A stretch of 7,022 bases of DNA from Candidatus Tenebribacter mawsonii (GTDB taxonomy: Bacteria; Cloacimonadota; Cloacimonadia; Cloacimonadales; TCS61). A program made the position numbers and the translations under genes. The notes beneath the pieces were generated by a model that did not search any database, was not told where the DNA came from, and saw only the letters and a program-made list of their open reading frames with translations. The DNA is taken from assembly GCA_030765665.1 (NCBI GenBank), contig JAVCCD010000191.1, positions 1 through 7,022 on the forward strand, given 5' to 3'. This document shows positions 1-5,083 of the stretch, one piece after another; the first letter of the stretch is position 1, and each line of letters starts with the position of its first letter.

Positions 1-71
1 ATAGGTTCTAAAAATTGATGAAATTTTACTTGCAAATCTTGAGTCATTTTTTTTCTTTTCAACATATTCAT
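1..71 (-). CDS. 5' end of an unrecognised gene, cut by the left edge
   Basis: An open frame starts with ATG at 71-69 on the minus strand and runs without a stop through 23 codons to the window edge. A strong Shine-Dalgarno AAGGAG (82-77) sits 5 nt before the ATG; a second in-frame ATG at 65 is spaced less well. The visible N-terminus starts MNMLKRKKMTQDL and is basic then amphipathic, with no signal peptide or membrane segment, so the product is probably cytoplasmic or at least starts there. I do not recognise the family from so short a piece. It lies downstream of, and in the same direction as, the sigma-factor operon, but the terminator at 248-287 lies between them, so it probably has its own promoter in 125-247. 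The SD is embedded in an inverted repeat (see 73-124). That this is a real gene is inferred from the SD, the spacing and the open frame. Confidence 0.5.
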   Translation of the reverse strand, partial: MNMLKRKKMTQDLQVKFHQFLEP

Positions 72-72
72 G

Positions 73-124
73 ATAGCTCCTTGGGTATTGATTTTCGACA
101 ATTCAATTTTCTCTGAGGAGCTAT
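73..124 (-). promoter_or_regulatory. Inverted repeat that would mask a ribosome binding site
   Basis: ATAGCTCCT (73-81) and AGGAGCTAT (116-124) are perfect 9-bp reverse complements separated by 34 nt. In the minus-strand transcript the 3' arm holds five of the six bases of the AAGGAG Shine-Dalgarno of the gene starting at 71, and the 5' arm carries CUCCU, which resembles the 16S anti-SD. The loop can form a further 5-bp helix (AUUGA with UCAAU). Folding would therefore block initiation. This could be a riboswitch-like element, an RNA thermometer or a protein-binding leader; no known riboswitch class is recognised. A DNA operator is the main alternative. Confidence 0.4.
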
Positions 125-247
125 TTCCGTAAACTGCTTTTTCAAGACTTTCTAGATTGATAAATCACTTAATTATAAACTATTATGAAAATTTTATTCT
201 AAATTTTGGGAGTATGCGTGCATTATAATTATGTAGATTTTCTGCAT

Positions 248-287
248 AAAAAAAAGCCATCCGGCAACTACCGAATGGCTTTTTTTG
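248..287 (-). terminator. Intrinsic terminator of the sigma-factor operon
   Basis: An A-run (248-255), GCCAT (256-260), a C/A mismatch, CGG (262-264), loop CAACTA, CCG (271-273), ATGGC (275-279) and a T-run (280-286) form a long hairpin. The A-run gives the U-tract in minus-strand RNA, beginning about 44 nt after the stop of the last operon gene (299). The structure is symmetrical and could work on both strands, but no plus-strand gene is visible to its left, so its main role is inferred to be ending the minus-strand operon. Confidence 0.85.
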
Positions 288-298
288 TTTTACATTAA

Positions 299-808
299 TT
301 ATTTTCTTTTTAATTTTTTCAATTTAGGGTTATCTTGAAATTCTCTTCGTGGGTGATCAAGCATTAATTCTTCTGCTTTTTCTTGTTGTTCTGGTGTTAA
401 GAAATTCCATCTTTGCTTTTGTTGCTCAATTCTATTTTCAGCCATTTCCTGCTTAATTTCAAAGATATCTCCAGTAAGCTTTTTTGCCAGTTTGAAATCT
501 TTATTCTTCATGGCAATTCTCTTATCGATCTCCAATAATTTCAGATCAGAACCTGCAACGATCATCTCTTTTTTACTGCTTATTCTAAGATCTTCCACTT
601 GTTCTTTTTGTTCATCAGTAAGATCTAACTCTTCACACATCATTTCATAACCATCATGCATTCTGTCTTGTCGATCTCCATCGTTAAACATTTTTCCTTT
701 CATAGAACGATGTTCACCATCCTTAATTCCTCTACAATCTCCATCGAAAGCTGTTAATAAACCGATTACAGCTATTATCCCGATTAATACAAATGCTAAT
801 TTTTTCAT
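299..808 (-). CDS. Spy/CpxP-like periplasmic protein with two LTxxQ motifs
   Basis: A 169-residue exported protein. Residues 1-20 form a signal peptide or anchor (MKK, then a hydrophobic run from L4 to A20). The rest is helical and strongly charged, with the paired LTxxQ motifs that define the Spy/CpxP family: LTDEQ at 63-67 and LTPEQ at 137-141. Known members are periplasmic; Spy is an ATP-independent chaperone and CpxP a stress-signalling inhibitor, and related proteins bind zinc. Residues 22-58 form a low-complexity stretch rich in Asp, Gly, His and Met, with Cys at 25 and 58, which could bind metal. The C-terminus is very basic. The start is supported by AAGGAG 7 nt upstream of the ATG. 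It is the last gene of the ECF sigma operon, 39 nt after the lipoprotein gene, and a terminator follows. The role as a stress-induced protective protein is inferred from family and context; the exact ligand is unknown. Confidence 0.8.
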   Translation of the reverse strand: MKKLAFVLIGIIAVIGLLTAFDGDCRGIKDGEHRSMKGKMFNDGDRQDRMHDGYEMMCEELDLTDEQKEQVEDLRISSKKEMIVAGSDLKLLEIDKRIAMKNKDFKLAKKLTGDIFEIKQEMAENRIEQQKQRWNFLTPEQQEKAEELMLDHPRREFQDNPKLKKLKRK

Positions 809-847
809 TTTAATTCTCCTTAAATTTTGTAAGGTATCTAAGCTAGA

Positions 848-1141
848 CTATTTCCAGTAGCTTTTTACCCATTTCCATCCACGTCTTGTGCGTTCCCAGC
901 TTCCTCGAATCCAGATCTTTCCTTCTTTTTTCTTGATCCAACTCCCTGGAACCCACACGTAGTTTTCTTTCTTTCTATGCCATTGCCAATACCCATCAAC
1001 CCAAACATGCTTAATACCCGGGCGTTCAGATCTGATTTCCGTTTTGTTTCTTGGTGGTGCAATTTTTATGTATAATGTCTTTTTTGCACATCCGCTAAAG
1101 AGAACCATAGTTAAGAGTATACCGAAAATTGCTTTTTTCAT
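848..1141 (-). CDS. Small lipoprotein with four WxxGxW-type repeats
   Basis: A 97-residue protein. Residues 1-17 are a lipoprotein signal peptide ending in the lipobox FSGC, with Cys18 as the expected lipidated residue. The mature part is short, basic and full of aromatic residues. Four repeats recur every 14-16 residues, each with two Trp five residues apart: W47/W52 (WVDGYW), W63/W68 (WVPGSW), W77/W82 (WIRGSW) and W91/W96 (WVKSYW, where the Gly is lost). This matches the YXWXXGXW repeat family of envelope proteins, whose biochemical function is poorly known. The start codon overlaps the stop of the upstream sensor gene by 4 nt (ATGA, 1141-1138), and an AGAGGA stretch precedes it, so it is translationally coupled. 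It probably sits at the inner leaflet of the outer membrane or at the cell surface, as part of the envelope-stress response. Confidence 0.75.
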   Translation of the reverse strand: MKKAIFGILLTMVLFSGCAKKTLYIKIAPPRNKTEIRSERPGIKHVWVDGYWQWHRKKENYVWVPGSWIKKKEGKIWIRGSWERTRRGWKWVKSYWK

Positions 1142-1575
1142 TTTCTTCGTCCTCTTTCGAACTCTGGTTGTCTTTCATCAGGTCTTAGATCTTTATGAAA
1201 AAATTGTTTAGCTTCTTCTGCTGTCATACTTTTTCTGAGCTTAACAAAAGAAAGCCCGATCTCTTTTTCCATAGTTGTTTGTTTTTCTATAGCAATGTTC
1301 AATCTTTCTAACAATTGCTTTTCATTAAGATCTTCTTCCATCAGGGAAAGGATGAATTCTCTTCTTGCTTTGAAGTATTCGCGATGTTTTTCATCCATTT
1401 CTTTTCTTAATTCACGGAAATCGTCTCTACAGTGTTTGGGTAATCTTGGTCTTCCCTGTACCTGTTCATGTAACATAGGTGGTCTAATCACACGATGCAT
1501 TAAGAATGTTCCAAAGAAGGCAAAATTAAATGCTAACGAGATAATAAGTAAAATTAAGATTGTTTTTTTAGACAT
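1138..1575 (-). CDS. Membrane-anchored periplasmic metal-sensor-like protein (CnrX/ZraP type)
   Basis: A 145-residue protein with one N-terminal membrane segment (about residues 5-26, containing NFAFFGTF, a pattern common in this family) and a helical, very basic periplasmic part. The helices carry many Arg, Lys and Glu, a lone Cys49 beside His48, and a degenerate LTxxQ-like motif (MTAEEA, 117-122). The layout fits the periplasmic heavy-metal sensor/resistance family that includes CnrX and ZraP, though metal binding is not proven here. The open frame extends upstream to 1671, but the start is placed at the second ATG of ATGATG (1575) because AAGGAG lies 6 nt before it and the membrane segment then begins properly. 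This start lies within the end of the anti-sigma gene (8-nt overlap), implying coupled synthesis. It probably relays a periplasmic signal to the anti-sigma factor, as CnrX does to CnrY. Confidence 0.7.
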   Translation of the reverse strand: MSKKTILILLIISLAFNFAFFGTFLMHRVIRPPMLHEQVQGRPRLPKHCRDDFRELRKEMDEKHREYFKARREFILSLMEEDLNEKQLLERLNIAIEKQTTMEKEIGLSFVKLRKSMTAEEAKQFFHKDLRPDERQPEFERGRRK

Positions 1576-1972
1576 CATAATCTCCTTCAAAATAACTGTA
1601 CAAAGAATCTTCTCCGATAGAAATATCAGAATCCTGAGTATCCGAATAAAGTCCTTTACTAAGCATAACACCAGTCATAAACGATATAGCGACAGAAGCA
1701 GCAATGGAAAAGCTGACAACTTTTTTCATGAATGGATTTGCATGACTTTTGGATACAGAATTTAATATTTTCTCGTTGAGTCCTGCAGGAACTTCTTCTT
1801 CAGTATATTGAAAAAGGAAATTTTCTACTTGTTGTAAATTTCTTATCTCGTGCTGACAGAGGTGACAGCTACTAATATGCTCGCGAACTTTTTTGTGCTC
1901 CATTTCACTAAGTTCACCAGCGATATAGGCATTTAATTTTTTTTCAAAGCTACATTCATTACTTCGCTTCAT
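1568..1972 (-). CDS. Zinc-type (HX3CX2C) transmembrane anti-sigma factor
   Basis: A 134-residue protein. The N-terminal cytoplasmic part carries the zinc-binding anti-sigma motif H32-x3-C36-x2-C39 inside a small helical domain (residues 7-55), like the zf-HC2/ZAS family that clamps ECF sigma factors. A single membrane segment follows at about residues 85-104, then a periplasmic tail of about 30 residues that is strongly acidic (eight Asp/Glu in the last 25). It would hold the upstream sigma factor inactive at the inner membrane until a periplasmic signal arrives. The ATG at 1972 lies 20 nt after the sigma gene stop and has the SD AGAGGTGG. The acidic tail is a plausible docking surface for the basic sensor encoded next; that contact is inferred only. 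No obvious site for regulated proteolysis can be read from the sequence. Confidence 0.87.
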   Translation of the reverse strand: MKRSNECSFEKKLNAYIAGELSEMEHKKVREHISSCHLCQHEIRNLQQVENFLFQYTEEEVPAGLNEKILNSVSKSHANPFMKKVVSFSIAASVAISFMTGVMLSKGLYSDTQDSDISIGEDSLYSYFEGDYDV

Positions 1973-1992
1973 CTTTTACCACCTCTGTCCCT

Positions 1993-2511
1993 TTAGACAA
2001 TATTTGGTTTGTTTTCCTGCATTTTCTTTTTTTCATTTATTATTATAATTAGTTTTTTTTTTGCACGTACCAGTTTGGAATCAACTGCAGATTGAGTTGT
2101 TTCCAGTACTTCAGCTATTTGTTTATAACTCATTTTTTGATAATATTGTAAATCAATTAAGAGTGCTTCCTTAGGTTTAAGTTGAGAAATTGCTTCTTTT
2201 ACAAGTTTGTTTTGTTGCTCATTATTTTTGGTCGATGTATCTTCAAAATGCTCCATTTCGTTATAATTTGTAACTAATTTATTTTTTTTATCTCTTTTTT
2301 TTATATGGCTCAAAGCTTTATGATAAGCTGTTCTAAATAGATAGCTTGTATAGGATGACTCTTTTATTGAATTCATCTTTTTATGAAATGCAATAAATGT
2401 TTCCTGAAGAATATCTTCAGCATCCTCTTTATTACGGAGGATCCTTAAAAGATAATTATACAATTTCTTGCTCTCATTCTGCAGAAGTACTTCAAATTTA
2501 TTATCATTCAT
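1993..2511 (-). CDS. ECF-type RNA polymerase sigma factor
   Basis: A 172-residue alternative sigma factor with only regions 2 and 4, as in the extracytoplasmic function group. Region 2 spans about residues 6-75, with the core-binding signature DAEDILQETF at 30-39. A variable, charged linker covers about 76-104. Region 4 spans about 105-158, with the helix-turn-helix YKQIAEVLETTQSAVDSKLVRAK (shown in parts: YKQIAEVLE at 129-137, AVDSKLVRAK at 142-151). The C-terminus is Lys-rich. The frame is open to a TTG at 2523; ATGs lie at 2514 and 2511. I chose 2511 because the only SD-like bases (GGA, 2521-2519) are 7 nt before it; the start is uncertain by four codons. It heads the operon and is followed by its likely anti-sigma factor, so it probably activates its own operon under envelope stress. 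Confidence 0.9.
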   Translation of the reverse strand: MNDNKFEVLLQNESKKLYNYLLRILRNKEDAEDILQETFIAFHKKMNSIKESSYTSYLFRTAYHKALSHIKKRDKKNKLVTNYNEMEHFEDTSTKNNEQQNKLVKEAISQLKPKEALLIDLQYYQKMSYKQIAEVLETTQSAVDSKLVRAKKKLIIIINEKKKMQENKPNIV

Positions 2512-2529
2512 CATTAATTCCAAAAATAA

Positions 2530-2535
2530 ATTATA
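2530..2535 (-). promoter_or_regulatory. Possible -10 element of the sigma-factor operon
   Basis: A perfect TATAAT reads on the minus strand at 2535-2530, about 19 nt before the sigma gene start. No good -35 hexamer lies 16-18 bp upstream (about 2558-2553 reads TAATTG), and the region is AT-rich, so chance is a real alternative. ECF operons usually also have a self-recognised promoter; I could not identify one without knowing this factor's motif. Confidence 0.25.
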
Positions 2536-2677
2536 CTAATATATATGACAATCAATTAATATTATTACTGCATAATAACTAACAAAATTGATAAAATAAA
2601 TTAATTTCTTGCCAGATACGGAGTGGATTTTTTTTTAGATCAATCTAATGTAAAATAAAGGATTAGGAAGGTGAATT

Positions 2678-2869
2678 ATGTCAAAAGTTTGTGATGTCTG
2701 TGGAAAGGGAGCACAAGTTGGTAATCATAGAAGTCACGCTATGAACGCTACAAAGAGGAAATTTTATCCTAATCTCCATAAAATTAAAGCGGAGATTGAC
2801 GGAAAGGTTAAGTCCGTTAAAGTATGTTCTTCTTGTTTAAAGGGCAATAAAGTAAAAAAGGTTATTTAA
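2678..2869 (+). CDS. rpmB: 50S ribosomal protein bL28 (zinc-binding form)
   Basis: A 63-residue protein of the usual bL28 length. It opens with the family's N-terminal signature, C5-D-V-C8-GKG, followed by GNHRSHAMNATKRKFYPNL at 15-33, the conserved basic stretch that contacts 23S rRNA. A second Cys pair, C50-SS-C53, completes the four-Cys set of the zinc-binding (C+) form. It is part of the large ribosomal subunit. The SD AGGAAGG (2665-2671) lies just before the ATG. It appears to be a single-gene unit: it diverges from the sigma operon and is closed by a terminator 19 nt after its stop. TAAAAT at 2651-2656 may be a -10 element but has no convincing -35. Confidence 0.97.
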   Translation: MSKVCDVCGKGAQVGNHRSHAMNATKRKFYPNLHKIKAEIDGKVKSVKVCSSCLKGNKVKKVI

Positions 2870-2887
2870 AACCAATAAATTTTTTAT

Positions 2888-2914
2888 AAAAGACCGGTAA
2901 CGGTCTTTTTTTTT
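2888..2914 (+). terminator. Intrinsic terminator after rpmB
   Basis: AAAAGACCG (2888-2896) pairs perfectly with CGGTCTTTT (2901-2909) around a GTAA (GNRA-type) loop, and the T-run continues to 2914. The 9-bp stem and T-tract are textbook for Rho-independent termination on the plus strand. The hairpin is nearly symmetrical, but no minus-strand gene approaches it from the right. Confidence 0.93.
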
Positions 2915-2921
2915 GTCCAAA

Positions 2922-2950
2922 TTTTCAAAAAAAACTCTTTACTGTAAAAT
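2922..2950 (+). promoter_or_regulatory. Candidate promoter of the adenosine kinase-thpR-recA cluster
   Basis: TTTTCA (2922-2927) and TAAAAT (2945-2950) are separated by 17 bp and resemble sigma-70 -35 and -10 hexamers (four and five matches of six). They follow the rpmB terminator and precede the first gene of the cluster by 44 nt, the right place for its promoter. The AT-rich background lowers confidence. No LexA-type SOS box is visible nearby. Confidence 0.35.
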
Positions 2951-2994
2951 CCACGATAATCATATTGTATCCAATTCAAATCTTGGAGAGGAAA

Positions 2995-3477
2995 ATGGAA
3001 CTTGTATTAGAAAAAATCAACACACCAGAAGAGTGCAATATTATCTTTGGAATGTCACATTTCATTAAAACAGTTGAAGATCTTTATGAATCATTAGTTA
3101 ACAGTGTTCCTGGTATTAAATTTGGACTCGCTTTTAATGAAGCATCAGGTCCTTGTCTTGTTCGCAAAGAGGGAACTGATGATGATCTTATGCGAATCGC
3201 AACTGATAATCTGCGTAGAATTGGTGCTGGGCACACATTCCTAATAGTATTAAAAGACACATTTCCTCTCAATGTTCTTCCATCGGTTAAAGCATGCAGA
3301 GAAGTAGTAAATATCTTTTGTGCTACAGCAAATCCTGTGCAGGTAATTTTAGCTGAAACAGAACAGGGTAGAGGTGTTCTTGGTGTTATAGATGGTTCAT
3401 CACCGAAGGGAATAGAGCTTGATAGCGATATAACACATCGAAAGAATTTTTTAATTGATATCGGCTACAAAAGATAA
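2995..3477 (+). CDS. Adenosine-specific kinase family protein
   Basis: A 160-residue cytosolic protein that I recognise by its conserved blocks as the adenosine-specific kinase family (PF04008), best known from archaea and scattered bacteria. Blocks are HFIKTVEDLYESLVNSVPG at 22-40, FGLAFNEASGPCLVR at 43-57, GAGHTFLIVL at 77-86, P91-LNVLPSVK, IFCATANPVQV at 107-117 and ETEQGRGVLGVIDG at 121-134. Length matches full family members. The annotated activity, phosphorylation of adenosine to AMP, rests on limited experimental evidence for the family, so function is inferred. The start is the ATG at 2995, which has the SD GGAGAGG; the frame is open to a TTG at 2965 that lacks one. Its stop shares one base with the thpR start (TAATG), so the two are translationally coupled. 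It opens the recA cluster. Confidence 0.85.
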   Translation: MELVLEKINTPEECNIIFGMSHFIKTVEDLYESLVNSVPGIKFGLAFNEASGPCLVRKEGTDDDLMRIATDNLRRIGAGHTFLIVLKDTFPLNVLPSVKACREVVNIFCATANPVQVILAETEQGRGVLGVIDGSSPKGIELDSDITHRKNFLIDIGYKR

Positions 3478-4025
3478 TGAGAACTTTTATCGCATTGGAT
3501 CTTCCTGAAGATATTAGAGAAAATATTGCCGGGGTTATTAATAATTTTCGATCCACTTGTCCGCTTGGTGTAAATTGGATTCCATCAGAAAATCTTCATG
3601 TTACTTTCCAATTTATTGGTGAAACAAAAGAAGAAGACCTTTCTGAAATTTCAGAATTATTAGAAACAAGTTTTTCAGGAATTTCTGTTCCTATATTCAC
3701 AAACCCAAAATTGGAAATCCTGCCAGGCAGAGATCCAAAAATTATTTGGATCAGTTTAGAAAATAATGATAGTTTAATATTGAAAACATCAAAAAAACTA
3801 AAAAGTAAATTAAGACAATTGGGTTATAAAATTGATTCAAGACAACTACGTTTTCACATAACTTTGGGTAGAATAAAAAAAAGGTTGCCAGATAAACTAA
3901 TAAAACAAATATTAACTACAGAGTTAAAGATAAAAAGCTTTGAGGTTCCGAAAGCTACACTATATAAGAGTTTACTTAGTCCTCAAGGATCACGTTATTT
4001 TGAGATGTTAAATTATGTTTTTTAA
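3477..4025 (+). CDS. thpR: RNA 2',3'-cyclic phosphodiesterase
   Basis: A 182-residue member of the LigT/2H phosphoesterase family, normal length. The family start FIALDLPE (4-11) is clear. The two catalytic HxT motifs are intact: H41-V-T43 in HVTFQFIG and H127-I-T129 in HITLGRIK. The C-terminal strand with YKSLLSPQGSRYF is also typical. Known members hydrolyse 2',3'-cyclic phosphate ends of RNA to 2'-phosphates; some in vitro also ligate tRNA halves. It begins at an ATG overlapping the previous stop by one base, and recA begins 14 nt after its stop, so it sits inside the transcription unit. Placement of thpR directly before recA is common in bacteria, often together with cinA, which is not present here. 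Confidence 0.92.
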   Translation: MRTFIALDLPEDIRENIAGVINNFRSTCPLGVNWIPSENLHVTFQFIGETKEEDLSEISELLETSFSGISVPIFTNPKLEILPGRDPKIIWISLENNDSLILKTSKKLKSKLRQLGYKIDSRQLRFHITLGRIKKRLPDKLIKQILTTELKIKSFEVPKATLYKSLLSPQGSRYFEMLNYVF

Positions 4026-4039
4026 ACAAGGAGTTAATT

Positions 4040-5083
4040 ATGGCTGTGAAAGATAAAAATTCAGCTTTGAAAACCGCACTCACTCAATTAGATAAACAAT
4101 TTGGTGTCGGCACGATCATGAGGATGGGAGATAAACCAAAAGTAGCTGTAGGAGTTATTCCTACTGGAGCGATTAATTTAGATGCAGCATTGGGCATTGG
4201 AGGAATTCCAAAAGGTAGGATTACAGAGATCTATGGTCCAGAAGCTTCCGGTAAAACTACACTTGCCTTACATTGTGTAGCAGAATCTCAAAAACAGGAT
4301 GGTGTTGTGGCATTTATTGATGTGGAACACGCACTTGATCCTATTTATGCCGGCAATATTGGTGTTGATACCGAGAATCTTCTTTTATCTCAACCAGATG
4401 GTGGAGAGCAGGCATTGGAGATCGTAGAAACACTCGTACGTAGCAATGCGATAGACCTAATTGTTATTGACTCAGTGGCAGCACTTGTTCCACGTGCAGA
4501 GATTGAAGGCAGTATGGGTGATACTCATGTTGGTTTGCAGGCACGCTTGATGTCGCAAGCACTTCGCAAGCTAACTGGAATAATCAGCAAATCAAATACG
4601 GCAGTTATATTTATTAATCAAACGAGAATGAAAATAGGTGTTCCTGCTTATGTGAATCCAGAAACCACAACCGGTGGTGTTGCTCTAAAATTTTATTCAT
4701 CATTAAGAATGGAAGTGAGAAGAGTTGGATCGATTAAGCAAATTGGACAGGGTGCAGAGATTATTGGAAATAAAACGCGTGTAAAGGTAGTAAAAAACAA
4801 GTTCGCACCTCCATTTAAAAAAGTGGAATTTCCAATAATATTTGGAAAAGGAATATCACATTTTGACCTTCTTGTGGAAATAGCTGTTGAGCATGATATT
4901 GTAAATAGAAGCGGTTCATGGTTCTCATATGGTGAAACAAAGATTGGGCAGGGATCAGATAAAGTTAAAGATTTTCTACTCGAGAATGAAGATATTCTAA
5001 ATGAAATCGAATTGAAAGTTAAAAAAGTTTTAGGATTAATTGAATCATCTGAAGATGAAATTAAAGACGATAAAGAGGACTAA
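4040..5083 (+). CDS. recA: Recombinase RecA
   Basis: A full-length 347-residue RecA, which forms ATP-dependent filaments on single-stranded DNA for homologous recombination and co-protease activity. Visible elements: N-terminal polymerisation region with QFGVGTIMRMGD (20-31), Walker A GPEASGKT (66-73), catalytic Glu96 in FIDVEHALDP (92-101), Walker B LIVIDS (140-145), loop L1 EIEGSMGDTHVGLQAR (154-169), and loop L2 ending NPETTTGG (206-213). The C-terminal domain ends in an acidic tail (SSEDEIKDDKED), which in other RecA proteins tunes activity. L2 reads GVPAYVNPE where the common form is GVMFGNPE, one residue longer. AAGGAG (4028-4033) lies 6 nt before the ATG. recX overlaps its 3' end by 29 nt. 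No SOS operator is seen, because the upstream DNA is thpR coding sequence. Confidence 0.98.
   Translation: MAVKDKNSALKTALTQLDKQFGVGTIMRMGDKPKVAVGVIPTGAINLDAALGIGGIPKGRITEIYGPEASGKTTLALHCVAESQKQDGVVAFIDVEHALDPIYAGNIGVDTENLLLSQPDGGEQALEIVETLVRSNAIDLIVIDSVAALVPRAEIEGSMGDTHVGLQARLMSQALRKLTGIISKSNTAVIFINQTRMKIGVPAYVNPETTTGGVALKFYSSLRMEVRRVGSIKQIGQGAEIIGNKTRVKVVKNKFAPPFKKVEFPIIFGKGISHFDLLVEIAVEHDIVNRSGSWFSYGETKIGQGSDKVKDFLLENEDILNEIELKVKKVLGLIESSEDEIKDDKED

Noticed and set aside
222..229. TATAAT on both strands in the left gap, and another at 177-172 on the minus strand
   Set aside because: Very AT-rich stretch with no matching -35 at proper spacing; one may serve the left-edge gene, but I cannot choose.
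865..1062. Second minus-strand frame inside the lipoprotein gene
   Set aside because: It is another frame of the WxxGxW gene, which has the lipobox, repeats and SD; this one has none.
1295..1765. Long plus-strand open frame (156 codons)
   Set aside because: It lies antisense to the sensor and anti-sigma genes, which have clear family motifs and good SDs. Its translation is Cys/Ser-rich with no recognisable domain.
2397..2582. Plus-strand open frame over the start of the sigma gene
   Set aside because: It lies mostly antisense to sigma region 2 and continues into the AT-rich gap, with no convincing ribosome binding site or domain.
3084..3272. Minus-strand open frame inside the adenosine-kinase-like gene
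   Set aside because: Antisense shadow of a highly conserved protein.
3732..3752. 8-bp perfect palindrome GATCCAAA/TTTGGATC in thpR
   Set aside because: Sits mid-gene with no T-tract and no nearby gene start; likely a coding coincidence.
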